Below the pieces are notes generated by a model that saw nothing but the letters and a program-made list of their open reading frames with translations, was not told the origin of the DNA and did no database searches. A program made the position numbers and the translations under genes. From NCBI RefSeq assembly GCF_900176515.1, contig NZ_FWXV01000002.1:682001-746000 (forward strand): a stretch of DNA of 64,000 bases, read 5' to 3'. This document shows, piece by piece, positions 1 to 7,523 of the stretch; within the stretch, counting starts at the first letter, position 1, and each line of letters begins with the position of its first letter. The DNA is from Kibdelosporangium aridum (GTDB lineage Bacteria; Actinomycetota; Actinomycetes; Mycobacteriales; Pseudonocardiaceae).

Positions 1-2
1 GC

Positions 3-101
3 GGCGGCTGCTCCGGTGCCCACCAGGCCTGCACGGTCACCCTCGCCAGAACGCCGGTGAAGGTCACCGGGACATTCGTGACGATGGAAACCACCGGTTA
101 G
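3..101 (+). CDS. C-terminal end of an exported protein (partial)
   Basis: The frame is open from the left edge to TAG at 99-101 and gives about 32 residues. The pattern C-S-G, A-C-T-V-T and then V-T-G-T-F resembles the end of the Cys-containing InlB-B-like repeats seen on exported bacterial proteins; that assignment is inference from one short motif. The gene converges on eccB, and the two stop codons overlap (TAG at 99-101, TAA of eccB at 98-100). The rest of the gene lies outside the window, so its function cannot be stated. Confidence 0.5.
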   Translation, partial: GGCSGAHQACTVTLARTPVKVTGTFVTMETTG

Positions 102-1729
102 TTGCCGCCGCTGGCGGGCTGGCCCGCTTGTGCGGGCGGCGGTTCCACCCGGCCCGCGTTCGGATCCAACGGCACCGTGTCGTAGCTGCGGTTGACGTCC
201 TTCGCCGACAACGAAGCCCCGTCCGGCAACAGCCTCACGATCGCGTCCGGCGCCGGGCTTTGCTTGTCGAGGCCGAGCGCGCCCGCGGTCCTGGTGTCCG
301 GAATGCCATACTTCACACCACGGTCGGAGATCAGGTAGATCGGGCCGCGGTCGAAGTCCGCCTTGGACGACGAGCCCCTGGCCACCGCTGCCCGGCCCGG
401 CGGCATGAAGAAGCCGTCGAGCTTCTGGCCGTCCGCACTCGGGGTGGAGATCTTCAGCGGCTGCATCCGGGTGCCCGACGCGTCCTTCGGGATGGGCAGC
501 TCACCGCTGATGTGCAGCGACGTGTGGCCGTCGCGTGCGTCGCCAGTGCCCTGCAGGCTCCAGCCGAGGCACGCCACCGAGTTGCCCGCGGCCTGCGCCT
601 TGAGCACGTCCGGCGGGGTCTCCGGCGACAGGTTGTCGTCGATCCGGTTCTGGATGGTCTGCGAGCCGATCCGGTCCGGCGAGACCTCCGGGATGCTCGC
701 GCCACCCGCCGACTTCTCGTACCTGATCAGGTCGGCCGTGGTCGACTTGATCCGCTCGATGCCGTCGCTGTACTGGACGTAGTAGTCACGGTTGTTGGCG
801 TTCTGCACCACGAACACCGCACCGACCGGGACACCGAGGTCGGACGTGCCGCTGCCGGAGATGGTCGGCGCGCTGAGCGCCTTCACCTCCGGAATGGCGT
901 TCAGCATGCCGGTGCTGATCCGGCGGATGTCGCCCTCGTCCAGGTTGAGCGCCTGCGCCTCGGCCGACTTCGTGCCGTCGGCCTTCTTCGTCATGTCCAC
1001 TTCGGCGCGCACCGCGTTGGAGTTGCGCTCGTTGACGTTGCTGGGCGTGCGGTAGACCAGGTAGGTCTTCCTGTTCTCCGCCTGCACCAGCAGCGACTCG
1101 CCTGGCTGCAGCTCCCTGTTCAGGTCGCTGACCCCGGCGAGCACCGTGGTCTCGATGCCCTTCGCCTGCTGGGCCTCCGGCAACGACTGGTCGATCACGA
1201 TCCGGTCGCACACCGCCCAGTTGTCGGTGATCCGCTGGTCGTCGGTGGGCAGCAGCTGCGGGCCGTTCATGATCCCGGTCAGCTGCCGCTTCGGGATGTC
1301 CTTGAGGTCCTTGTCCGCGATCACCCTGGGGTTCTCCGGCGGGGTCGCCGGGGTGTCCGCGTTGTCCGAGCCGCCGCCGTTGCTCTGGCCCTGGTTCTGC
1401 TGGGCCAGCATCAGCAACCGGGCGGACGCCAGGTTGAACGTGGGTGTCAGCGTCTTCGGATTGCCGGAGACCACGTACACCGTGCCGGACGGCTCGGCGA
1501 TGATGATCCCGCTGTCCGGCAGGGCCGGCTTGGGTGACAGCAGGCCAACGATCACGAACCCGAGCACACCGATCGCGCCGAGGATGATCCCGACGGCGGT
1601 CGCACGCGAGTGCGTGCGCATCGGATCGTGCAGCATCACTGCGTCCTTACGGACCAGCGCGGACTGCATCCTTCGCAGCACGAAGCGATACGCCTGAACC
1701 TGAGACTTTGTCGTCGGTGTTGAGGGCAT
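98..1729 (-). CDS. eccB: EccB, type VII secretion (ESX) core component
   Basis: EccB is a membrane-anchored core subunit of the ESX translocon; it sits in the inner membrane with a large periplasmic domain. The 543-residue product has the family's cytoplasmic N-terminus (TTKSQVQAYRFVLRRMQSAL, residues 6-25, then HDPMRTHSRA), one membrane helix at about 45-64, and a long extracytoplasmic domain. A longer reading from 1870 exists, but the family begins at MPSTPTTKSQ. The ATG at 1727-1729 is preceded by AGGGAGAG, so I chose it. The gene is divergent from eccE across a 127-bp spacer and close to truA-rplQ, as eccB4 is in Mycobacterium tuberculosis, which points to an ESX-4-type system. Confidence 0.93.
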   Translation of the reverse strand: MPSTPTTKSQVQAYRFVLRRMQSALVRKDAVMLHDPMRTHSRATAVGIILGAIGVLGFVIVGLLSPKPALPDSGIIIAEPSGTVYVVSGNPKTLTPTFNLASARLLMLAQQNQGQSNGGGSDNADTPATPPENPRVIADKDLKDIPKRQLTGIMNGPQLLPTDDQRITDNWAVCDRIVIDQSLPEAQQAKGIETTVLAGVSDLNRELQPGESLLVQAENRKTYLVYRTPSNVNERNSNAVRAEVDMTKKADGTKSAEAQALNLDEGDIRRISTGMLNAIPEVKALSAPTISGSGTSDLGVPVGAVFVVQNANNRDYYVQYSDGIERIKSTTADLIRYEKSAGGASIPEVSPDRIGSQTIQNRIDDNLSPETPPDVLKAQAAGNSVACLGWSLQGTGDARDGHTSLHISGELPIPKDASGTRMQPLKISTPSADGQKLDGFFMPPGRAAVARGSSSKADFDRGPIYLISDRGVKYGIPDTRTAGALGLDKQSPAPDAIVRLLPDGASLSAKDVNRSYDTVPLDPNAGRVEPPPAQAGQPASGGN

Positions 1730-1856
1730 TCTCGGCCTGCAGCTCTCCCTGTCGCGGTACGGTTCCGCAGGATAGCCGTACCAGAAGGCGAGGGCTGGCA
1801 GTTCCGGTGAACTGGGGTTGACCAGCTTGACCATCGAGGGGAAGAGACGGATAGGG

Positions 1857-3326
1857 ATGTCGGTGACCACGCCTCCACGTCATGGCGGACCACCGCCGGG
1901 GGGACGTCCGCCAGGCGGTGGGCCACCTGGTGGAATGCCGCCGGGAGGACCGCCACCGGGCGGCAGGCCTCCTGGTGGGCGCCCACCCGGCCCGCCCGGT
2001 CCGCCGCCGGGCCAGCGTCCGCCGGGCGGCACTCCGCCTGGTGGCACCGGGCCGATGCCGCAGCCGCAGCCGCCCAGCACGCCCAAGATCCCGATCTCCG
2101 CACGCAGAAGGCAGACCGGCGCGAGCCTTGGCGCGCTGCCGGTGACCAACCTGGTCGTGGTGGAGCTGGGCCTGGCCATCGGCCTGATCCTGCTGGCGAT
2201 CAACACGAGCCTGCTGTACGTGTCGATCGGCGTTGTCGTGGTGGCGCTGCTGTTCGCGTTCATCCGGTGGCGTGGCCGCTGGTTCCCGCAGTGGGTGAGC
2301 TTGACCACGCGGTACACGTTCCGGTCGCACGGCAGAGTGACGAAGCCCTCAGCCCCGATCTCGATGGAGCAGGTGGCCGCGGACAGTGCCGCGGCCGTCA
2401 CCGGCCCAGAGGACGCGCGCGTCGCGTTGCTGCGGTTGGCCGTGCCGGACCTCGTTGTCGCCCACGGCCAGGACCACGAGCGCAACCCGCTGGGTTTGGC
2501 GTGGCACGACGGCACGTGGACCGCTGTGCTGCTCGTCGACCCCACGCCGAGCCTGGTCACGCAGGCCGACACGCTGCCGAGCCTGCCGCTCGGCGCGCTG
2601 GCACCGTGCCTTGAGGACCGTGGTGTGGTGCTCGACGCGATCCAGGTGATCTGGCACTGCTACCCGGGAAGCACGTCGCTGCCGCCCAACTCGCCCGCTC
2701 TCGGCGCGTATCTCGAGGTGCTCGGGCCGTTGCCCGCAGCCGCGCGACGGACCACCTGGGTGGCCGTACGCCTTGACCCGAGTCGTTGTCCCGCAGCGGT
2801 TCGTGAGCGTGGCGGCGGTGTCGTCGGTGCGCACCGCGCGCTGATCGGTGCGCTTTCCCGTGTCCGCAACGCGCTTGAGTCACGTGGCGTGCCGACACGG
2901 CCGTTGGACCCGGACGAGTTGTTGAAGGCAGGCATCTCGTCGGCCGAACTCACCGCGGTCGCCGGTACGAACGCGCGGGTCAGCTTGCAGGAGAAGTGGT
3001 CGGGTGTGACCGCGGCTGGCGTGGGCCACGCGAGTTACGCGATCACGGGCTGGCCCAACGGAAAGGTCGCGACGAGCCTGAACTCGTTGACCGGTGTGCG
3101 GGCGTTGTCGTCGACGATCGCGTTGTCGCTTTCTCCTGGCGTGGAGGACAACCAGATCGGTGTGCGTGGTCTCGTGCGGGTCAGCGCACGGACGCCAGGT
3201 GAACTCGACGCCGCCGACGGCAAGCTCGAGGAGCTCTCCGACAAGCTCGGGATCACCCTGACCCCGTTGCGTGGCCTGCAGGTCGCCGGTCTCGCAGCCA
3301 CGTTGCCGCTTGGAGGTGCGGTGTGA
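1857..3326 (+). CDS. eccE: EccE, type VII secretion component with PPGG-repeat N-terminus
   Basis: EccE is a peripheral subunit of the ESX membrane complex. The 489-residue product has an N-terminal Pro/Gly repeat tract (about residues 10-64), two adjacent membrane helices (about 97-115 and 118-136) followed by RWRGRWFPQW, and a cytoplasmic domain, which is the usual EccE layout. ATG at 1857 has a GGGGAAGAGACGG-type leader; a TTG at 1818 in the same frame is less likely. The gene is divergent from eccB and is coupled through a GTGA overlap to the next gene. The repeat tract is unusually pure and is probably disordered and surface or cytosol exposed. Confidence 0.88.
   Translation: MSVTTPPRHGGPPPGGRPPGGGPPGGMPPGGPPPGGRPPGGRPPGPPGPPPGQRPPGGTPPGGTGPMPQPQPPSTPKIPISARRRQTGASLGALPVTNLVVVELGLAIGLILLAINTSLLYVSIGVVVVALLFAFIRWRGRWFPQWVSLTTRYTFRSHGRVTKPSAPISMEQVAADSAAAVTGPEDARVALLRLAVPDLVVAHGQDHERNPLGLAWHDGTWTAVLLVDPTPSLVTQADTLPSLPLGALAPCLEDRGVVLDAIQVIWHCYPGSTSLPPNSPALGAYLEVLGPLPAAARRTTWVAVRLDPSRCPAAVRERGGGVVGAHRALIGALSRVRNALESRGVPTRPLDPDELLKAGISSAELTAVAGTNARVSLQEKWSGVTAAGVGHASYAITGWPNGKVATSLNSLTGVRALSSTIALSLSPGVEDNQIGVRGLVRVSARTPGELDAADGKLEELSDKLGITLTPLRGLQVAGLAATLPLGGAV
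1884..2048 (+). repeat. PPGG/PPGGRP coding repeats in eccE
   Basis: Imperfect tandem repetition of codons for P-P-G-G, with R, M, P or Q variants, covers about 55 residues at the EccE N-terminus. It is coding low complexity, not a CRISPR or satellite array. The region ends where the sequence turns into the Gln/Pro segment before the membrane helices. Confidence 0.8.
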
Positions 3327-4054
3327 GCGGTTCCAGCAGGCTGTTGGACACGCAGGGACTCAACAAGGGCGTCGCACCGGAATTCACGGTCTCGCCGGAG
3401 ATGCTCGACCACGTCAGCCTGTCCGGCGATCGCGGCGGCATGGTTCTCGGCATGGGCATGGGCGGCGAGCCGCTGATCGTGTCGGCCCTCCGCCCGGCAC
3501 CGACCAGGATCGTCCTGGTCGGTGGGATGTACCTGGCGCTGCAGACGGCGTTGCGCGCGATGGCGGTCGGCGCGTGGGTGGTGATCGCGACCGGTCGTCC
3601 GACCAAGTGGCAGGTGCTGGCGAAGGCGGCGGGCACCGGCCCGGACGGTCGCCCGGTTCCGCTCGTGCAGATCCGCAGGCTCAGCCCGGTCGAACTGCCC
3701 CGGCCGACCGAGGACAGCCCGCTACTCGTCGTGCACGACGGCGGCCCGACGCCGCAGGAACTGTTCCCGCCGAGAACGCCATGGCAAACCACGATTTACG
3801 TTTTGCCGTATTTGCACCCGCAGGCCGGTGCGACCGCGAACGCGGCTGATCTTGTGCTCATGCAACGACTTCCGGCAGGCCAGGCGCAACTCGCGCAACG
3901 CATTTGGCGACTGCCCGCGCACTTGATCAACCAGCTCACGTCGCTCCAGGACGACCAGGTCGTGGCCTTGGGCGCGAACTTGTGGCGGCCATTGCGATTG
4001 TTCACCACACAGCGGGAACAACAGATCCTCGGACCTATTCGCCGGGGCGATTGA
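3323..4054 (+). CDS. Unknown ESX-associated protein, coupled to eccE
   Basis: I do not recognise a named family. The 243-residue product has no signal peptide. A hydrophobic strand-rich stretch around residues 62-90 (RIVLVGGMYLALQTALRAMA, then GAWVVIATG) resembles a nucleotide-binding or FHA-like core, but no Walker motif is visible. The GTG start overlaps the eccE stop (GTGA, 3323-3326) and has an upstream TGGAGGTG at 3311-3318, so it is translated with eccE and probably serves the same ESX apparatus. The C-terminus (LGANLWRPLRLFTTQREQQI) is basic. Its function is not assigned. Confidence 0.8.
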   Translation: MSGSSRLLDTQGLNKGVAPEFTVSPEMLDHVSLSGDRGGMVLGMGMGGEPLIVSALRPAPTRIVLVGGMYLALQTALRAMAVGAWVVIATGRPTKWQVLAKAAGTGPDGRPVPLVQIRRLSPVELPRPTEDSPLLVVHDGGPTPQELFPPRTPWQTTIYVLPYLHPQAGATANAADLVLMQRLPAGQAQLAQRIWRLPAHLINQLTSLQDDQVVALGANLWRPLRLFTTQREQQILGPIRRGD

Positions 4055-4078
4055 CATAATTCTGGGAATATGTAAACC
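4051..4078 (+). promoter_or_regulatory. Possible promoter of the first subtilase gene
   Basis: A perfect TTGACA at 4051-4056, overlapping the stop codon of the preceding gene, is followed after 16 bp by TAAACC at 4073-4078. The -35 is strong and the -10 weak. The start codon lies 118 bp downstream, so there would be a sizeable 5' leader. Confidence 0.35.
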
Positions 4079-4196
4079 CCCGATGTGACCTTGTGTTGTC
4101 ACCTGACCACACTTCACTCTGAAGATCGTCCTTCCCACGTGCGCGGCCTGGACGCAGTCACAGGCCGTGCACGCCCTGCAAGAAGGAGATCAGAGG

Positions 4197-5744
4197 ATGG
4201 GTGTAACTCGGGCCGCCCGGATCACGGGCATCGCTGGGATCGCCGCGGTCGCCGCCGCGACGGTCGGGCTGGCCGCGCCCGCGTCGGCGGCACAGGGCCA
4301 GATTCTTGGCCTCGACGCCCCAGGCGCGGTCAAAGATTCCTTTGTGGTCGTTCTGAAGAACACGCCGCAGACCGCGTCCGCGCTGAGCCAGAAGTACGGC
4401 GCCAGCGTGACGCACACGTACAAGTCCGCTCTGAACGGCTTCGCCGCGACGATGTCCGAGGCGCAGGCCCGCAAACTGGCCGCCGACCCGGCCGTCGAGT
4501 ACGTCCAAGCCAACAAGACGTTCACGATCAACGACACCCAGCCGAACCCGCCGTCGTGGGGGCTCGACCGGATCGACCAGCGCAACCTGCCGCTGGACAA
4601 CTCCTACACGTACCCGACCACGGCGTCCAATGTGAACGCGTACATTTTGGACACCGGAATCCGCCTGACACACCAGACGTTCGGCGGCCGCGCGGTGACC
4701 GGTTTCGACGCCATCGACCAGGGCGGCACGGCCAACGACTGCCACGGCCACGGCACCCACGTGGCGGGCACCGTCGGTGGCTCGCAGTACGGCGTGGCCA
4801 AGGGCGTCAAGCTCTACGCGGTCCGCGTGCTGAACTGCCAGGGTTCCGGCACCACTGCCCAGGTCGTCGCCGGGATCGACTGGGTGACCGCCAACGCCGT
4901 GAAGCCCGCGGTCGCCAACATGAGCCTCGGTGGCGGCGCCGACACGGTTCTGGACAACGCGGTGAAGCGATCGATCGCAGCGGGTGTCACGTATGCCATC
5001 GCCTCGGGTAACTCCAACGCCAACGCGTGCAGCTACTCGCCGGCACGCGTGCCTGAGGCGATCACGGTGAACGCCACCACGAACACCGACGCCCGTGCCT
5101 CGTTCTCGAACTTCGGCAACTGCACGGACATCTTCGCGCCGGGCCAGAACATCGTGTCGTCGTGGAGCACGAACGACACGGCGACCAACAACATCAGCGG
5201 TACGTCCATGGCGACACCGCACGTCGCAGGCGCGGCCGCACTGTACCTGTCGGCCAACACCAGCGCGACCCCGCAGCAGGTCAGTGACGCGCTGACCAAC
5301 GCGGCCACCAGCGAGAAGGTGACCAGTCCTGGCACCGGATCGCCGAACAAGCTGCTGTACACGGGTTCCGGCGGCACTGAACCGCCGCCCGTGACCTGCG
5401 CGACCAAGACCAACGACACCGACTTCCCGATCCCGGACCGGGCCACGGTGAACAGCTCCATCTCGGTGTCGGAGTGCTCGGGCAAGAAGGGCTCGACCGC
5501 GGGCAAGGTCGCGGTGGACATCACCCACACCTGGCGCGGCGACCTGAAGATCGACCTCGTCTCGCCGAGCGGCACCGTCCGCACCCTGAAGGAGCCCAGC
5601 AGCGGCGACAGCGGGGACAACGTCGTCGAGACCTACACGGTCAACCTGTCGCCGGACGACGCCAACGGTTCCTGGACGCTTCGGGTGCAGGACACCCTGA
5701 GTGGTGACAGCGGAAACCTCAACAAGTGGACGTTGACGATCTAA
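4197..5744 (+). CDS. Secreted subtilisin-like serine protease with P-domain
   Basis: This is an aqualysin/proteinase K-type S8 endopeptidase predicted to be exported and self-processed. The 515-residue product has, in order: a signal peptide (cleavage near A31 in PASA-AQG), an inhibitor I9 propeptide (about 45-110), the S8 catalytic domain with D152 (ILDTG), H185 (HGHGTHVAG) and S337 (GTSMATPHVAG), and a C-terminal P/Homo B beta-domain (about 400-515, DITHTWRGDLKIDLVSPSG). The start at 4197 has AAGGAGAT at 4183-4190. It is the larger member of a tandem pair and is followed by a strong terminator. It is not a mycosin: it lacks the C-terminal membrane helix and carries an I9 propeptide. Confidence 0.93.
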   Translation: MGVTRAARITGIAGIAAVAAATVGLAAPASAAQGQILGLDAPGAVKDSFVVVLKNTPQTASALSQKYGASVTHTYKSALNGFAATMSEAQARKLAADPAVEYVQANKTFTINDTQPNPPSWGLDRIDQRNLPLDNSYTYPTTASNVNAYILDTGIRLTHQTFGGRAVTGFDAIDQGGTANDCHGHGTHVAGTVGGSQYGVAKGVKLYAVRVLNCQGSGTTAQVVAGIDWVTANAVKPAVANMSLGGGADTVLDNAVKRSIAAGVTYAIASGNSNANACSYSPARVPEAITVNATTNTDARASFSNFGNCTDIFAPGQNIVSSWSTNDTATNNISGTSMATPHVAGAAALYLSANTSATPQQVSDALTNAATSEKVTSPGTGSPNKLLYTGSGGTEPPPVTCATKTNDTDFPIPDRATVNSSISVSECSGKKGSTAGKVAVDITHTWRGDLKIDLVSPSGTVRTLKEPSSGDSGDNVVETYTVNLSPDDANGSWTLRVQDTLSGDSGNLNKWTLTI

Positions 5745-5755
5745 TCGTCTCAGCG

Positions 5756-5797
5756 TTGGCCCGTTCAGCCGAATTACTTGTGCGCTGAACGGGCCAA
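5756..5797 (+). terminator. Intrinsic terminator after first subtilase
   Basis: The arms TTGGCCCGTTCAGC (5756-5769) and GCTGAACGGGCCAA (5784-5797) form a perfect 14-bp stem with a 14-nt loop, 11 bases after the stop codon. The following sequence (TTCATTCCC) is only mildly T-rich, as is common in actinobacteria. Confidence 0.8.
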
Positions 5798-5957
5798 TTC
5801 ATTCCCAGAAAACCTTTCTGGGGATACGTGACCCACCGAAGTTACGCCGTTCTCTTGCGTAACGCCCTGGTCTCGGACAAATGTGTAGTTCGTTCCCTTC
5901 AACTCGTCTGTGTCGCTTTCCAGCGACGCAGACGCCCTGCTAGAAGGAGACCAGAGG

Positions 5958-7133
5958 ATGCGAGTATCGAAGGCTGCCCGCTTCACGGGCACAGCCGGAA
6001 TCGCGGTGCTGTTCGCCGCGACAATCGGACTGGCCACGCCGGCGCACGCCGCGGAAGGCACGATTCTTGACGCGAACGCGGCTGACGTGGTGCCGAACTC
6101 CTACATCGTCGCGCTGAAGAACACGCCGGAAAACGCGGCGTCGTTGACCAAGAAGTACGGCGGTGCGGTCAAGTTCACCTACCAGGCCGCATTGAATGGC
6201 TTCGCCGCGGACATGACCGCGAAGCAAGCCCGCAGGCTCGCCGCAGACCCAGCGGTGGAGTACGTCCAGGCCGACCAGATGGTGCACATCACCGCGACGC
6301 AGAACAACCCGCCGTCGTGGGGCCTTGACCGGATCGACCAACGCAACCGGCCGCTGAACAACGCGTACACGTACCCGACCACAGCGTCCAATGTGAACGC
6401 GTACATCATCGACACCGGCATCCGCCTGACGCACAACGACTTCGGTGGCCGCGCCCGCACCGGCTTCGACGCGATCACTTCAGGCGGCACAGCGAACGAC
6501 TGCCACGGCCACGGCACCCACGTCGCCGGAACTGTCGGCGGCACCGCATATGGTGTGGCCAAGGGCGTGCAGCTCTACGCCGTGCGTGTGCTCAGCTGCT
6601 CCGGCTCCGGCACCACCGCTCAGGTTGTGGCCGGTGTGGACTGGGTGACCGCCAACCACCGCAAGCCCGCCGTGGCGAACATGAGCCTCGGGGGCAGCGC
6701 CAACACCTCGATCGACAACGCCGTGCGCCGCTCGATCCAGGCAGGCGTCACGTACTCGATCGCGTCGGGTAACTCCAACACCAACGCCTGCACCTTCTCG
6801 CCGGCTCGTGTCACCGAGGCCATCACGGTCAACGCATCGACGAACACGGACGCTCGCGCCTCGTTCTCGAACTTCGGCAACTGCACGGACATCTTCGCGC
6901 CGGGCCAGAGCATCGTGTCGGCATGGGCAACCAGCAACACCGCGACCAACAACATCAGCGGCACCTCGATGGCGGCACCGCACGTCGCCGGCGTTGCCGC
7001 GCTGTACCTGTCGGCCAACACCGGCGCCACCCCGGCGGCGGTGCAGAGCGCGCTGATCCAGCGCTCGACCACGAACGTGATCACCAGCCCCGGCTCGGGT
7101 TCCCCGAACCGCCTGGTCTTCGTTCAGCAGTAA
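5958..7133 (+). CDS. Secreted subtilisin-like serine protease (paralog without P-domain)
   Basis: This is a 391-residue paralog of the preceding protease, with the same signal peptide design (cleavage near A31, PAHA-AEG), I9 propeptide and S8 domain. The catalytic residues fall at the same positions, D152, H185 and S337. It ends directly after the catalytic domain and lacks the P-domain. The 29 bases before both ATG codons are nearly identical (ACGCCCTGC, AGAAGGAGA, CCAGAGG), so duplication included the ribosome binding region. It has its own long leader and its own terminator, so it is probably transcribed separately. Confidence 0.93.
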   Translation: MRVSKAARFTGTAGIAVLFAATIGLATPAHAAEGTILDANAADVVPNSYIVALKNTPENAASLTKKYGGAVKFTYQAALNGFAADMTAKQARRLAADPAVEYVQADQMVHITATQNNPPSWGLDRIDQRNRPLNNAYTYPTTASNVNAYIIDTGIRLTHNDFGGRARTGFDAITSGGTANDCHGHGTHVAGTVGGTAYGVAKGVQLYAVRVLSCSGSGTTAQVVAGVDWVTANHRKPAVANMSLGGSANTSIDNAVRRSIQAGVTYSIASGNSNTNACTFSPARVTEAITVNASTNTDARASFSNFGNCTDIFAPGQSIVSAWATSNTATNNISGTSMAAPHVAGVAALYLSANTGATPAAVQSALIQRSTTNVITSPGSGSPNRLVFVQQ

Positions 7134-7152
7134 GGAATCAAGGACCCTGCAG

Positions 7153-7190
7153 CCGGGGACGCTCCTGACCCTGCACAGGAGCGTCCCCGG
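7153..7190 (+). terminator. Intrinsic terminator after second subtilase
   Basis: A perfect 15-bp stem, CCGGGGACGCTCCTG (7153-7167) with CAGGAGCGTCCCCGG (7176-7190), encloses an 8-nt loop and begins 20 bases after the stop codon. There is no T-tract. Confidence 0.8.
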
Positions 7191-7277
7191 ACATCACAGG
7201 GGAAACAGGGCATGCACCCGTGAACACGGGCCGAGCGCCAGCGAGGCGCGTGTGAGCAGGGTGCGAACCAGCGTCGC

Positions 7278-7391
7278 GCGTGTCTGCCTTTGCGGCGTGG
7301 GAGTCGCTCCATCCGCGGCGCACGGCGGCTACCAGCGCGGCTGGTGGCGAGTCGGATGGAGGACTCACGCGTGCCGCAAAGGCAGACACGC
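7278..7391. repeat. Large interrupted palindrome (about 114 bp)
   Basis: The arms 7278-7315 and 7353-7391 are inverted copies: both outer ends read GCGTGTCTGCCTTTGCGGC when taken on opposite strands, and both inner ends contain CCATCCG. The centre holds a second inverted repeat (ACCAGC-GCG-GCTGGT). The 7134-7523 gap between convergent genes has no credible coding frame; besides the terminator it holds this palindrome and repeat units that share its outer arm. Confidence 0.75.
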
Positions 7392-7454
7392 GGTAATTCA
7401 CCCAACCCAACACCGCTGGAACAGCCAGAAACGGAACCCCACAAGAGAACTCAC

Positions 7455-7518
7455 CGTGCAGGAAAGTGCATCTCAGTGTGCCGGAATGGTGGACACACGG
7501 TGCCGCAAAGGTGGACAC
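7455..7518 (+). repeat. Intergenic repeat units (GGTGGACAC family)
   Basis: Two units of an 18-base motif, TGCCGGAATGGTGGACAC (7479-7496) and TGCCGCAAAGGTGGACAC (7501-7518), end 5 bases before the truA stop. An upstream element GTGCAGGAAAGTGCATCTCA starts at 7457. A variant with GGCAGACAC sits at 7372-7389 and its inverse at 7280-7296 (the palindrome arms). The same motifs recur at 58.8-59.1 kb, again directly 3' of a minus-strand gene. Confidence 0.7.
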
Positions 7519-7523
7519 GCTCT

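Noticed and set aside
4197..7133. Mycosin (MycP) identity for the subtilases near the ESX genes
   Set aside because: They lack the C-terminal membrane helix of mycosins and carry I9 propeptides and, in one case, a P-domain, so they are aqualysin-type secreted proteases.
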